A stretch of 26,862 nt of DNA from Prevotella sp. CAG:1058 (GTDB lineage: Bacteria; Bacteroidota; Bacteroidia; Bacteroidales; Bacteroidaceae): positions 1 to 26,862 of the forward strand of contig HF986725.1 of assembly GCA_000433175.1 (NCBI GenBank), read 5' to 3'. Shown piece by piece: positions 8,252 to 16,120 of the stretch (position 1 is its first letter; every line of letters begins with the position of its first letter). The notes under the pieces are model-generated. The model did no database searches. It saw only the letters and a program-made list of their open reading frames with translations, and was not told the origin of the DNA. A program made the position numbers and the translations under genes.

Positions 8252-9445
8252 TTAACTTTCGCCCTTAGGCTGGCCGGCATTGTCGTTAGCAGCAGCGCCC
8301 TTTGCCTGTTTAGGCGCGCGGCCTTTCACGCCCTGCTTGGGCGCGCGGCTCTTCTGCTTCTTCTTTTTCTTGTTCCTGTCAAAGCGCGTAAGGCTCTCGT
8401 TCTCAAGCAAGTCGACAGGTCTGTCGTTTTGCCTTATTACGCCGTCTTCCTGTAAAGAGAGAGGCTTCTCGCCACGCTTGTTCATATCTATTACCTCCAA
8501 AGCCCGCTTTGCGGTAATAGTCTCAAGATTGGCAGGAATCTTCTTGTCGGTGGAATACGATACCATGCCGGCAAGAATGTCACTTTTGAACAAGTAATAG
8601 TCACTGTCCTGGGTCTGCAACACAACCTCTTTACTGGGCAGCCTGCGGCTTGCCTCGATATAATTATCAACCTCGTAATTCAGGCAACACTTGAGCTTGG
8701 CGCACATTCCGGCAAGTTTCTGCGGATTAAGCGATATGTCCTGGTACCGCGCCGCACCAGTGCTTACCGATACGAAGTTCTTCATCCAAGTGGCGCAACA
8801 CAGTTCACGACCGCACGGTCCCGTGCCGCCAATGCGCCCGGCCTCCTGACGCGCGCCAATCTGCTTCATTTCTATGCGCACGTGGAAAGTTTCAGCCAGG
8901 ACTTTTATCAACTGGCGGAAATCGACGCGTTCGTCCGCAATATAGTAGAATATTGCCTTGTTTCCATCGCCCTGGTACTCAACATCGCCTATTTTCATCT
9001 GCAGATTCAGGTTCTTTGCTATCTGCCGGCTCTGTATCATGGTATCATGCTCGCGGCTCTTTGCCTCACGGTATTTCTCCATGTCTACGGGCTTGGCCAG
9101 TCGGTATATGCGTTTTATGTCATCGGCCGACTTCAGGTTGGCTTTGCGTATCTGCAGTTCTACGAGCTTGCCTGTCAGCGTAACCACTCCTATGTCGTGG
9201 CCCGGATTAGCCTCAACGGCCACAATGTCGCCTTTTTTCAGGTCAAGATTATTCACGTTATGGTAATAACCTTTGCGTGTGTTCTTAAACTGCACCTCGA
9301 CAAGATTGGTGCTACCCGTATTGCCGGGAACGTCGGCAAGCCAGTCGTAAGTATTCAGCTGGCGGTCTTGCCGACCGCAACCCCGGATGCACAAACCGCG
9401 GTCGCAGCCGTTGTATATCATGAATTTCCTGTTCTTAAAGTCCAT
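8252..9445 (-). CDS. ricT: PSP1-domain protein RicT (YaaT) family
   Basis: Cytoplasmic protein with a PSP1 C-terminal domain. In Bacillus subtilis the homologue RicT acts with RicA and RicF, carries Fe-S clusters and assists RNase Y in mRNA processing; the Bacteroidota role is not known to me. The domain core spans about residues 48-270. Cysteine blocks are CDRGLCIRGC (C14, C19, C23), GPCGRELCC (C211, C216, C217) and MCAKLKCC (C248, C253, C254), as in other family members. The stretch SLNPQKLAGMC between the last two is characteristic. The C-terminal tail from about residue 345 is basic and low-complexity (KKKKKQKSR), so RNA contact is plausible. It follows holB on the same strand with a 174-base gap. 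A holB-ricT-gldH order is, as I recall, common in Bacteroidales. Confidence 0.9.
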   Translation of the reverse strand: MDFKNRKFMIYNGCDRGLCIRGCGRQDRQLNTYDWLADVPGNTGSTNLVEVQFKNTRKGYYHNVNNLDLKKGDIVAVEANPGHDIGVVTLTGKLVELQIRKANLKSADDIKRIYRLAKPVDMEKYREAKSREHDTMIQSRQIAKNLNLQMKIGDVEYQGDGNKAIFYYIADERVDFRQLIKVLAETFHVRIEMKQIGARQEAGRIGGTGPCGRELCCATWMKNFVSVSTGAARYQDISLNPQKLAGMCAKLKCCLNYEVDNYIEASRRLPSKEVVLQTQDSDYYLFKSDILAGMVSYSTDKKIPANLETITAKRALEVIDMNKRGEKPLSLQEDGVIRQNDRPVDLLENESLTRFDRNKKKKKQKSRAPKQGVKGRAPKQAKGAAANDNAGQPKGES

Positions 9446-9619
9446 AACGATTATATATGTACGAAGTGTGGAAAAACGAAAAGCGGTAATATTTTTTTAG
9501 GCGAAATACAACGCCGGACTCAACCGCACTTAAGCATCTTCCCACTTCATTGGGTTTTACAATTTTCAATACATCATCATCCGTGCGCCCTCACAATAAA
9601 GATGCCTCAGGCACTGATC

Positions 9620-10759
9620 TCAGGGCTTCCTTATTAACGAGACTATTATATGCGTCGCCATATCGAAGAACACTATCTTGGCATTTGCATTCTGCCCTAT
9701 GTCGCGCATTGCCCGGTTCATCAGCTCAGACATCTCCATGACATTAGCTTCGTTAATGTAGGGAGCAAAGTTACGGGCGAAGTTTTCCTCGTCCCGGGTC
9801 ATATAGCACAGTTGCGGATTGTGGAAGTTGTACATGAAGTTTTCACGCACAAGACGCATGAAGTATGTAAGCATGCGCCGCTGTTTCTCACGCCCCAAGC
9901 CTGCAGCCGTGTCGCTCCATTTGCGCAGATCCTTAATCTTACGCATGTAAGCAAGACGCATCAGAGAAACAAACAAGTCGAAAAACTGCCTCTTCTCATT
10001 GTCAGCATCGAGTTCTTCAAGAGCCGTCAGCCAGCTGCCACCAGCCGCACGAGCCAGCCGCCTGGCTGCGTCTGCATCGATTCCACGCTGTTCAACGAGC
10101 GCACGTTCAATCGCGCCGTCGTTTATCCGTTTAATGTCAATACGCTGGGCGCGGCTTCTTATGGTATCCAAAAGCTTCTCAGGTTCCTCGCAGACCATGA
10201 TGAAAACCGTTTCATGCGGCGGTTCCTCGAGCAGCTTCAGCATTTTGTTGGCACATTCGGCATTCATCCTCTCGGGCAGCCATATCACTACAACCTTGTA
10301 CCCGCCCTGACTCGACTTCAGGCTGAGTTTCCTTATAAGCAGGTCGCTCTCGCCTACTCCCATCAAAGCCTGCTGGTTGGCGGCGTTCATCTCGGCAAGC
10401 CACTGGTCAATCGTGAAGTAAGCACCGCGCGAAAGCAAACTCCGCCATTCGTCGGCAAAATCGTCGCTCGTCATTTTATGCTCCGAGCCTGTACCCGTCG
10501 GGCGTATTACAGGATAAGAGAAATGAAGGTCGGGATGGGCGAACTTGGCCGACATCGCACACTGGCGGCACACTCCGCAGACATCATCCTCCGTATGGTC
10601 CTTGCATAAAAGGTAGGAAGCCATCGCCAGCGCTAGCGCCATTTTGCCACAGCCATGCGGTCCGCACAGCATCATTGCGTGTGGCACACGGTCTTCCTTC
10701 ACCATCTGCCGCAACCTCTGCTTCACGTCCTCCTGCCCTATGACATCGCCGAATTTCAT
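9620..10759 (-). CDS. holB: DNA polymerase III delta' subunit (clamp loader)
   Basis: Clamp-loader subunit that helps load the beta sliding clamp at the replication fork. The N terminus FGDVIGQEDVKQRL is the usual start of the AAA+ fold. The P-loop reads GPHGCGKM (33-40), with Met where Thr or Ser should hold the magnesium, so ATP hydrolysis is unlikely; delta' is normally a non-hydrolysing member. A four-cysteine zinc module follows (C52, C61, C64, C67). The LLEEPPHETVFIMV and IRSRAQRI blocks are conserved clamp-loader motifs, the latter carrying the SRC-like position as SRA. Length 379 is normal. Start ATG 10759, with a TAnnTTTG element 23 bases upstream. Confidence 0.93.
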   Translation of the reverse strand: MKFGDVIGQEDVKQRLRQMVKEDRVPHAMMLCGPHGCGKMALALAMASYLLCKDHTEDDVCGVCRQCAMSAKFAHPDLHFSYPVIRPTGTGSEHKMTSDDFADEWRSLLSRGAYFTIDQWLAEMNAANQQALMGVGESDLLIRKLSLKSSQGGYKVVVIWLPERMNAECANKMLKLLEEPPHETVFIMVCEEPEKLLDTIRSRAQRIDIKRINDGAIERALVEQRGIDADAARRLARAAGGSWLTALEELDADNEKRQFFDLFVSLMRLAYMRKIKDLRKWSDTAAGLGREKQRRMLTYFMRLVRENFMYNFHNPQLCYMTRDEENFARNFAPYINEANVMEMSELMNRAMRDIGQNANAKIVFFDMATHIIVSLIRKP

Positions 10760-10782
10760 TCTTTCATTTAGCCAAATCGCTG

Positions 10783-10790
10783 CAAATTTA
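10783..10790 (-). promoter_or_regulatory. Putative -7 element of holB
   Basis: Minus strand TAAATTTG matches TAnnTTTG and ends 23 bases before the holB ATG. The nearest upstream TTTG (10815-10818) is 24 bases away, longer than the usual 19-21, and overlaps the T-run of the preceding terminator. Confidence 0.5.
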
Positions 10791-10815
10791 CTAAAAATCC
10801 ACCTTATAACATGAC

Positions 10816-10841
10816 AAAAAGGCGGATATTTGTCCGCCTTT
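10816..10841 (-). terminator. Intrinsic terminator of the DUF418 gene
   Basis: AAAGGCGGA (10818-10826) pairs with TCCGCCTTT (10833-10841) around a six-base loop. On the minus strand the stem ends in TTTTT and lies about 80 bases beyond the DUF418 stop, separating that gene from holB. Confidence 0.8.
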
Positions 10842-10919
10842 CACATTTTTATATCTTAATAAACAGCTTATTTCACAGTCTGCATAAACGGCAAGCCGCA
10901 AACCCAAAGACAGCCGATG

Positions 10920-12101
10920 TCATTTCTTTTGCCTGTCCGAACCAGCCCAGGTGGCATTGTGCCATACCTGCTCAAGAGGCCCGCGCTTATGCGAACGGAA
11001 CCACCATTTGCAGAACGAGAACTGCAATAACACGAACGCTGCTCCCAGCACAAGACTCATGGTGTGGCCGCTGACCGCATACAGTCCCAATCCCCAATGG
11101 TAAAATATGAATCCGCCAGCGACCGACTGCCCCAGATAGTTGCTAAGACTCATCTTACCGTAAGGCAGTATCTTAACCAACACCCGGCGCGCCCTTGTGC
11201 GGTGGTAAGCCCAGGTAAGCAGGCTTACATAGAAAAACATCATCGCAAGATTTTTCCACATGTCGAGCATTACGGTCAACGAGGCCGACACGCACTCCGC
11301 ATCGAACATCTGCGGCACGGTATAACGCAACGGGCACAATACCGAAAACGCCACGACCGACCACAACATCACTTTCTTCCAGACGGCGGCATTATTGCCT
11401 TCATCATACAACAGGCGGCGGCGCCCTACCCACAGACCGAGCAGAAAGAGGAACAGCGTCTGCGTGAAACGTCCGTGCTCGATAGCCCACGTAAAGTTGA
11501 CAGGCAGACCGTAGCACAGTCCTGCCATGGCAACATCAAACCAGCTGCCGCCTTCCTGTGCAGGCAATATTGCGTGGAACATAGCTCCAGAGCCCAAATC
11601 GAGCGGCTGCAACTGCGGATCAACCAGTCCTCCTACAAGATATGCAAGCTCTATCGGCTGGAGCGCGAACAACACGGCAAAGAAAAGTAATACACGGTTG
11701 CCGGCGCGTACAAACGGCAGCACAAGCAGTCCGCACACCGCATAAACTGTAAGTATGTCGCCGTTGAAGAACAACAGGTCGAGCAGACCGAATCCGAAGA
11801 GAAGCACCATGCGCCAGACGAAACGCGGCCTGAAGTCATATCCGCGCTTTGCCTGATTGTCATGCTGCACGAAGAGAGTCAGTCCGAACAGCATGGCAAA
11901 TATGGCATACATCTTGTTCGACAACATGAAGAACATCACGTCCCACACAACATTGTCCAACTTGGTAAGCGGAGGGAAGTTATAGAAGTTGAGATGCTCT
12001 ATGAAATGCAGCATCACAATGCCTGCCACAGCTACGCCGCGCAGCAAATCGGCGACGTCGATACGCGTGTTAGGCAACGCTGAAGGTTGGTAACTTGACA
12101 T
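10920..12101 (-). CDS. DUF418-family polytopic membrane protein
   Basis: A 393-residue inner-membrane protein with about ten hydrophobic segments. The N-terminal block RIDVADLLRGVAVAGIVMLH and the next segment MFFMLSNKMYAIFAMLFGLT are typical of DUF418 proteins (YeiB-like), whose biochemical function is not established; they resemble acyltransferase-3 proteins in topology. The later motif LPYGKMSLSNYLGQSVAG is the family's C-terminal signature. Start ATG 12101. It is transcribed away from the DUF4251 gene, sharing a 273-base divergent region, and is closed by a good terminator. Nothing around it indicates a substrate. Confidence 0.85.
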   Translation of the reverse strand: MSSYQPSALPNTRIDVADLLRGVAVAGIVMLHFIEHLNFYNFPPLTKLDNVVWDVMFFMLSNKMYAIFAMLFGLTLFVQHDNQAKRGYDFRPRFVWRMVLLFGFGLLDLLFFNGDILTVYAVCGLLVLPFVRAGNRVLLFFAVLFALQPIELAYLVGGLVDPQLQPLDLGSGAMFHAILPAQEGGSWFDVAMAGLCYGLPVNFTWAIEHGRFTQTLFLFLLGLWVGRRRLLYDEGNNAAVWKKVMLWSVVAFSVLCPLRYTVPQMFDAECVSASLTVMLDMWKNLAMMFFYVSLLTWAYHRTRARRVLVKILPYGKMSLSNYLGQSVAGGFIFYHWGLGLYAVSGHTMSLVLGAAFVLLQFSFCKWWFRSHKRGPLEQVWHNATWAGSDRQKK

Positions 12102-12186
12102 GGTTTGTACCTGTATAATTAAGTTTTTGTTTACAAATTCATGGTATCCGACCGGAAATGGAATCTTCTTCCGTCAGGAACGGATG

Positions 12187-12194
12187 CAAAGGTA
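12187..12194 (-). promoter_or_regulatory. Putative -7 element of the DUF418 gene
   Basis: Minus strand TACCTTTG matches TAnnTTTG, about 85 bases before the ATG. No TTTG at the expected distance upstream, so only moderate support. The rest of the 12102-12374 divergent region shows no further element I can name. Confidence 0.35.
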
Positions 12195-12361
12195 AGCATT
12201 TTATTCAAAATAAGCGCCGGCGCCTGTAGTTATTTATTACGACCGCAGAGGACGCTTCACATGCAAAACGAATCACAAAAAATGTATAAGTAACTTATTT
12301 TAAGCGTTTCAGATGCACGATTTTCGCCTATTGCGGGTTTTATTAATAAATAAACCATTAC

Positions 12362-12367
12362 GGGAGG
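12362..12367 (+). promoter_or_regulatory. Strong Shine-Dalgarno before the DUF4251 gene
   Basis: GGGAGG lies seven to eight bases before ATG 12375. Most genes in the window (psd, pssA, aroA, gldH, porX, trxA) have no such site, as is usual for Bacteroidota, so this one is notable and supports the start. Confidence 0.6.
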
Positions 12368-12374
12368 AAAACTT

Positions 12375-12932
12375 ATGAAAAGGATTATTTTCTTGATAAC
12401 AGCAATAATAGCAGTCGTTACAAGCCTCAACGCCCAGGACGACGGCGAACGCAAACTGACGAAAAAGGAGCGCAAGGCCATTGAAGCACGCATCGACAGT
12501 ATGAAACACGCCAAGGCGGAACAGGCCATCAATGACTCGGCCTTCGTGCTCGAGGCCAACCTTGTGACGTTCAAGCGGGGCCAGACGGCCCATGTCACTT
12601 CAAACACCAACTTCGTGGCAATAATAGGCAACGAGGCCTCCATACAGGTGGCGTTCAACGTGCCGTGGCCGGGATTCAACGGGCTCGGAGGCATCACCCT
12701 TGACGGCTATATCTCACGGCTGAAAAAGAATAAGGACAAGGACGGTAATCTGTACCTGGAGATGGGAGTCAACGGCAGGGGCATTTCCGCCCAGGTGTTC
12801 ATTACACTTTGGAACGGCTCAAACAAGGCTACGGTTAACGTCATGCAGAACTTCCACTCCGGCAAGATTACCCTCGACGGCGTTATTGTGCCAGCCGAGG
12901 AGAGCGAAGTGTTCAAGGGTACGGCGTTGTAA
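12375..12932 (+). CDS. Secreted DUF4251-domain protein
   Basis: A 185-residue protein with a signal peptide (MKRIIFLITAIIAV..., probable cut after SLNA at residue 20), a charged helical segment (KLTKKERKAIEARIDSMKHA, 27-46) and a beta-rich DUF4251 domain to the end. Domain landmarks are FVAIIGNEASIQVAFN, PGFNGLGGITLDG and the C-terminal NVMQNFHSGKITLDG. Function is unknown; the family is widespread in Bacteroidota and expected in the periplasm. Start ATG 12375 is preceded by GGGAGG with an eight-base spacing, a strong Shine-Dalgarno that most neighbours lack. It is followed by a 157-base gap with a large hairpin before the acetyltransferase. Confidence 0.85.
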   Translation: MKRIIFLITAIIAVVTSLNAQDDGERKLTKKERKAIEARIDSMKHAKAEQAINDSAFVLEANLVTFKRGQTAHVTSNTNFVAIIGNEASIQVAFNVPWPGFNGLGGITLDGYISRLKKNKDKDGNLYLEMGVNGRGISAQVFITLWNGSNKATVNVMQNFHSGKITLDGVIVPAEESEVFKGTAL

Positions 12933-12963
12933 CCGTAGTTAAAGAACGTGACAGACAAAAAAA

Positions 12964-13050
12964 GACGGGCAAGTGGCTAATGTTTTGAGATGAATAGAAT
13001 GCCGTATGAAACAACGGCGGACTTCCGCCGTATTTCATACGGTGCCCGTC
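12964..13050 (+). repeat. Nested inverted repeat between the DUF4251 and GNAT genes
   Basis: The outer arms GACGGGC (12964-12970) and GCCCGTC (13044-13050) enclose CCGTATGAAA (13002-13011) and TTTCATACGG (13033-13042), which enclose CGGCGG (13015-13020) and CCGCCG (13025-13030) with a four-base loop. No T-run follows, so it is not a standard terminator. It could be a leader structure of the downstream gene or a mobile palindromic element. Confidence 0.6.
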
Positions 13051-13089
13051 TACACAGCACAAGCGCCCGATTATTAACAAGAAAGCAAT

Positions 13090-13593
13090 ATGACATTCAG
13101 GCAATCTACAACCGCAGACCTACCGCAAATATGGCAGATAATAATCGATGCAAAACGGATTATGCAGGAAAGCGGCAGGCACCAATGGACGGACGAGTAT
13201 CCTTCACATGAAAGAATCGAGGCCGACATAATGTCGGGCGACGCCTACGTGGCATGCGACGGCGACGGACATATCGCCGCATACGCTTACATCACGGCGC
13301 AGCCCGAGCCTGCCTACGACTCGCCCGACGTACACTGGCACTACAACGGACCGTACATGGTAATCCACCGCCTTGCCGTTTCCGCCTTGTCGCGCGGCTG
13401 CGGATTAGGGCGTATGATGCTCCTGCATGCTGAAAAAGTATGCTGCGACCACGGCATAGGCTGCATAAAAGTAGACACAAACCATGACAACGCCGAGATG
13501 CTGCACCTGCTCGACTCGCTCGGCTATGCCCGGCACGGCAACGTAAGTTACGGACCGAGGGGCGAACGGATAGCCTTCGAGAAAACATTATAA
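13090..13593 (+). CDS. GNAT-family N-acetyltransferase
   Basis: A 167-residue single-domain protein. The GNAT fold is indicated by the start FRQSTTADLPQIWQII, the segment HIAAYAYI, the acetyl-CoA pyrophosphate-binding motif A VIHRLAVSALSRGCGLGRMM (R102-G-C-G-L-G107) and the end LLDSLGYARHGNVSY, typical of motif B. It should transfer an acetyl group from acetyl-CoA to a small molecule or protein amine in the cytoplasm; the acceptor cannot be read from the sequence. The start has no Shine-Dalgarno (AAGAAAGCAAT before ATG). It is convergent with the methyltransferase gene, whose stop is 18 bases away, with no terminator between them. Confidence 0.9.
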   Translation: MTFRQSTTADLPQIWQIIIDAKRIMQESGRHQWTDEYPSHERIEADIMSGDAYVACDGDGHIAAYAYITAQPEPAYDSPDVHWHYNGPYMVIHRLAVSALSRGCGLGRMMLLHAEKVCCDHGIGCIKVDTNHDNAEMLHLLDSLGYARHGNVSYGPRGERIAFEKTL

Positions 13594-13611
13594 AACCACC
13601 TGCCCCAACAC

Positions 13612-14388
13612 TCACAGCGGCCTGACGACATAAAAGCAGGACGAAGCCATGAAATTCCTAATATACGGCAGTGCCGAAAGTTGCCTGCAAAGCCTTATCG
13701 GCCGTAATCCGAACTTCACTTCATAATGCGGATTGACAAGCCAGAGCCGCCTGTCACAAACTGTATAGCCTGCATAGGCGGCTTCGCGTTCAAACATTTC
13801 GACGGTGCAGCGTGTGCGCCTGATGCCTATGAGCTCATTTATCTTAGATGCGTCCTCGCCAAACAGCCGCAGCATAAAGCTGAAAGCAAGTTCGGGCAAC
13901 AAATGAACAAACGGTAAATGTGACACCACCCAACTACGCGCTATCTGCTGGTGGCCGCCGAAAGGCATCTGCCATGCAGGGAAAGCAACAAAGAGCCGTC
14001 CGCCCGGAGCAAGCAGGCGCTTCAGCGCAAGCAACATTTTTCCTTTTTCAGGTATATGCTCTACCACGTCATGGCATACTATCAGGTCAAACAAGCGGCC
14101 GTCGCCACGATAGTGCATTACGTCATCACAAACAAACGTACCTGCCGCGCATTCGCGTGAAAAGAAACTTTCCGCCTGCCTCACGCGTTGTTCCGAAAGG
14201 TCAACCCCCACCACACGGCATCCCCGACGGGCAAAAGGCAGAAGATTGCCGCCCTCGCCACAGCCCACTTCCAATACGCTGATGTCGCCAACATCCATAA
14301 ATTCAGACAAATAAGGGATAAAATACTTCTCCGTCGTAGCGGCTTCTTCCCTGAAGTAGCGGTACCTGTCAGTATGTCTTTTCTGCAT
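13612..14388 (-). CDS. Class I SAM-dependent methyltransferase
   Basis: A 258-residue cytoplasmic methyltransferase. The start is taken at ATG 14388 (MQKRHTDRYRYFREE), which has AGGAG eight bases upstream and avoids overlap with the sigma-factor gene; a longer frame to 14475 is open but overlaps. Motif I VLEVGCGEGG is at 38-47, motif II VGVDLS at 60-65, motif IV FDLIVCHDVVEHI at 100-112, and LLAPGGRLFVAFPAW follows. The C-terminal 100 residues (AFSFMLRLFGED, IGIRRTRCTVEMFE, and the aromatic end) should form the acceptor site; the acceptor is unknown. It lies 64 bases downstream of the sigma-factor/beta-barrel gene, same strand, and the gap contains a hairpin that pairs with its ribosome site. 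Cotranscription is likely. Confidence 0.9.
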   Translation of the reverse strand: MQKRHTDRYRYFREEAATTEKYFIPYLSEFMDVGDISVLEVGCGEGGNLLPFARRGCRVVGVDLSEQRVRQAESFFSRECAAGTFVCDDVMHYRGDGRLFDLIVCHDVVEHIPEKGKMLLALKRLLAPGGRLFVAFPAWQMPFGGHQQIARSWVVSHLPFVHLLPELAFSFMLRLFGEDASKINELIGIRRTRCTVEMFEREAAYAGYTVCDRRLWLVNPHYEVKFGLRPIRLCRQLSALPYIRNFMASSCFYVVRPL

Positions 14389-14393
14389 TTTTA

Positions 14394-14432
14394 TTCTCCT
14401 GTTTTTTAATATATGATAACGGAACAGGAGAA
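14394..14432 (-). promoter_or_regulatory. Inverted repeat covering the methyltransferase Shine-Dalgarno
   Basis: TTCTCCTGTT (14394-14403) and AACAGGAGAA (14423-14432) are perfect 10-base inverse complements with a 19-base AT-rich spacer. On the minus-strand mRNA the 3' arm carries AGGAG, the only ribosome site of the methyltransferase, so folding would hide it. Could instead be a protein operator. Confidence 0.6.
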
Positions 14433-14452
14433 ATACTGCATTGCCGCCACCG

Positions 14453-16105
14453 TCAGTCGCCGTTACCGAAAACAATCCTTATGCCTACCGGCAGCGACAG
14501 TTGCAGTGGTTTGTCGTTCCACTGCGTGGTTGTCTGTGAACCGTTAGGCACATACCATGTCAGCTTCGGACTGAAGTAAAGTTGCAGATGCGGAGTGATA
14601 TTGTAGCCTATGCCCACTCCGGCGTTTACCGACCACTGCCAGCGGGGCAGGTCAAGACGTACTTTACGGCTGTAAACCAGCTTGTTGCCTATGTTGTAAC
14701 GGCGCTCCGCCGTGCCGTACAACGGTATGTCGAGTCCGACACCAGCCGTGCCGTAAAGCGTCCAACGGCCGCTGCCCATGAACGAATACGTGGCACCTAC
14801 CGGCACTCCCAAGAACACCGTGCGCTGCCGTTCACTTATGTTGGTAGTGTCGCTTCCGCCCGTTTGCAGGCTGGTCGTGTGGCGCGTCATGCGCAATCCG
14901 AAGTCCATGCTCCACCTGTCAGTCAGCCGTTTGCTGAAACTCAACCCTAACTGTAACGGCTTGCCGTAGCTGCGGCGCGTGTAGATGCGCCCTTCGTTCA
15001 CTAACGCAATGCGCAGCAAGGCATCGCGTTCGAGCGGGTCGATGTCGTCGCCTACGTCGTAGGTAAGATAATGTGTCAACTCCTCCCACGTTTCAACGTC
15101 GACCCTCGTGGCTGAACCTATCGAATGGCTTATCAAACTGAACACTCTGGGCAGCAGGCTCTCCGACGCCTGTCCGGCCACGGTGTTCATGGCGAAGCTC
15201 CACCCTTCAGTACTGCCGACGGGCACATTAACCAGCCTTATGTCTGCGTCGGCTATAACAACACTGTCATCCGTTGCCGCCAACGGAACCAGCACGGAGT
15301 CTACCGGAACATTTACGGCGGTCAAAACCGTATCGGAAGGCTGTGGCAGGCATTGGGCCTGGGCTGCCATTACGCTGTCAACATGCGGCTTAACGGCACT
15401 TTCTTCCTTACACAAATACGTGTCTTTTGCCTCTACGGCGCCTTTTTCATCGGCACGGTGCCTGATTGCCGTTTCTCCGGTCTTAGCTACCGGCACATCA
15501 GCGACATGCCTTCCACGTCTACCATTAAACATTATTATAGAGACGGTCGACACAACCAAAACAAAGACGGTAATAAGGCCGGTACGGTAAGCCTTTATCA
15601 TTGATTGCAGCTTGCGCCTTGCACGCAGGAGCTGTGATGATGACGAGCGTGGCGCTATGCCGAGAATGCCGGCTATCTCGTTGTGCGACAGGCCGTCAAG
15701 CACCGACAGGCGGAACACCTGGCGGTAACCGTCGTGCAACGTGTCGACCATCTGTATTATCCTGTCATACGGTATTTCAGCCGGGGTTTCCTCCCCGCCG
15801 CTTTCGTCTATCACGTCGCCTGCATGGTCCAGCGATACCGACTTGCCACCCGCCTGCATGTATCTCAAGGCAAGGTTTGTCATTATCCGTTGCATCCACG
15901 GCTCCAGACGGGAAGCGTCGCGCAACGAACCTATCGACGTGAAGACTATGATGAAACCATCGTGAAGCAGGTCGGCCGCCACGGCGTCAGTGCCGACGAT
16001 GCGCCTTAGCGTATTCATCATTTTCCCTGAATACGCCATGTAGAGCGCAGCCATAGCCCCACTATCGCCGCGCTTGCATCTGCCCACCATTTCCGTTACG
16101 TCCAT
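14453..16105 (-). CDS. ECF-type sigma factor fused to a transmembrane helix and outer-membrane beta-barrel
   Basis: One 550-residue reading frame with four parts, numbered from ATG 16105 (the longer frame begins with TTG). Residues 4-85 match sigma region 2 (LYMAYSGKMM, then DLLHDGFIIVFTSI and EPWMQRIMTNLALRYM). Residues 111-165 match region 4, with the helix-turn-helix LSHNEIAGILGIAPRSSSSQ and the usual LLRARRKL end. Residues 175-193 are one transmembrane helix (LITVFVLVVSTVSIIMF). Residues 194-376 are a linker poor in predicted structure. From about 377 the chain alternates in beta-barrel fashion (LQLGLSFSKRL, WSMDFGLRMTR, WQWSVNAGVGIGYNI, LQLYFSPKLTWYV) and ends LSLPVGIRIVF-GNGD, as outer-membrane barrels do. 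The barrel part resembles PorT-like proteins that, as I recall, are often encoded beside sigma genes in Bacteroidales. Release by proteolysis is my inference. Confidence 0.85.
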   Translation of the reverse strand: MDVTEMVGRCKRGDSGAMAALYMAYSGKMMNTLRRIVGTDAVAADLLHDGFIIVFTSIGSLRDASRLEPWMQRIMTNLALRYMQAGGKSVSLDHAGDVIDESGGEETPAEIPYDRIIQMVDTLHDGYRQVFRLSVLDGLSHNEIAGILGIAPRSSSSQLLRARRKLQSMIKAYRTGLITVFVLVVSTVSIIMFNGRRGRHVADVPVAKTGETAIRHRADEKGAVEAKDTYLCKEESAVKPHVDSVMAAQAQCLPQPSDTVLTAVNVPVDSVLVPLAATDDSVVIADADIRLVNVPVGSTEGWSFAMNTVAGQASESLLPRVFSLISHSIGSATRVDVETWEELTHYLTYDVGDDIDPLERDALLRIALVNEGRIYTRRSYGKPLQLGLSFSKRLTDRWSMDFGLRMTRHTTSLQTGGSDTTNISERQRTVFLGVPVGATYSFMGSGRWTLYGTAGVGLDIPLYGTAERRYNIGNKLVYSRKVRLDLPRWQWSVNAGVGIGYNITPHLQLYFSPKLTWYVPNGSQTTTQWNDKPLQLSLPVGIRIVFGNGD

Positions 16106-16120
16106 CAACAACGCCGACGT

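Noticed and set aside
9650..10609. A 319-codon plus-strand frame opposite holB
   Set aside because: Antisense to a clear holB gene with its zinc module; no family resemblance.
9620..10759. Walker A change (GKM) in HolB as a damaged gene
   Set aside because: Delta' subunits commonly do not hydrolyse ATP; the rest of the protein is intact.
14389..14475. Longer N terminus for the methyltransferase overlapping the sigma gene
   Set aside because: The internal ATG 14388 has an AGGAG site at correct spacing and begins just before the conserved domain; the extra residues do not resemble the family.
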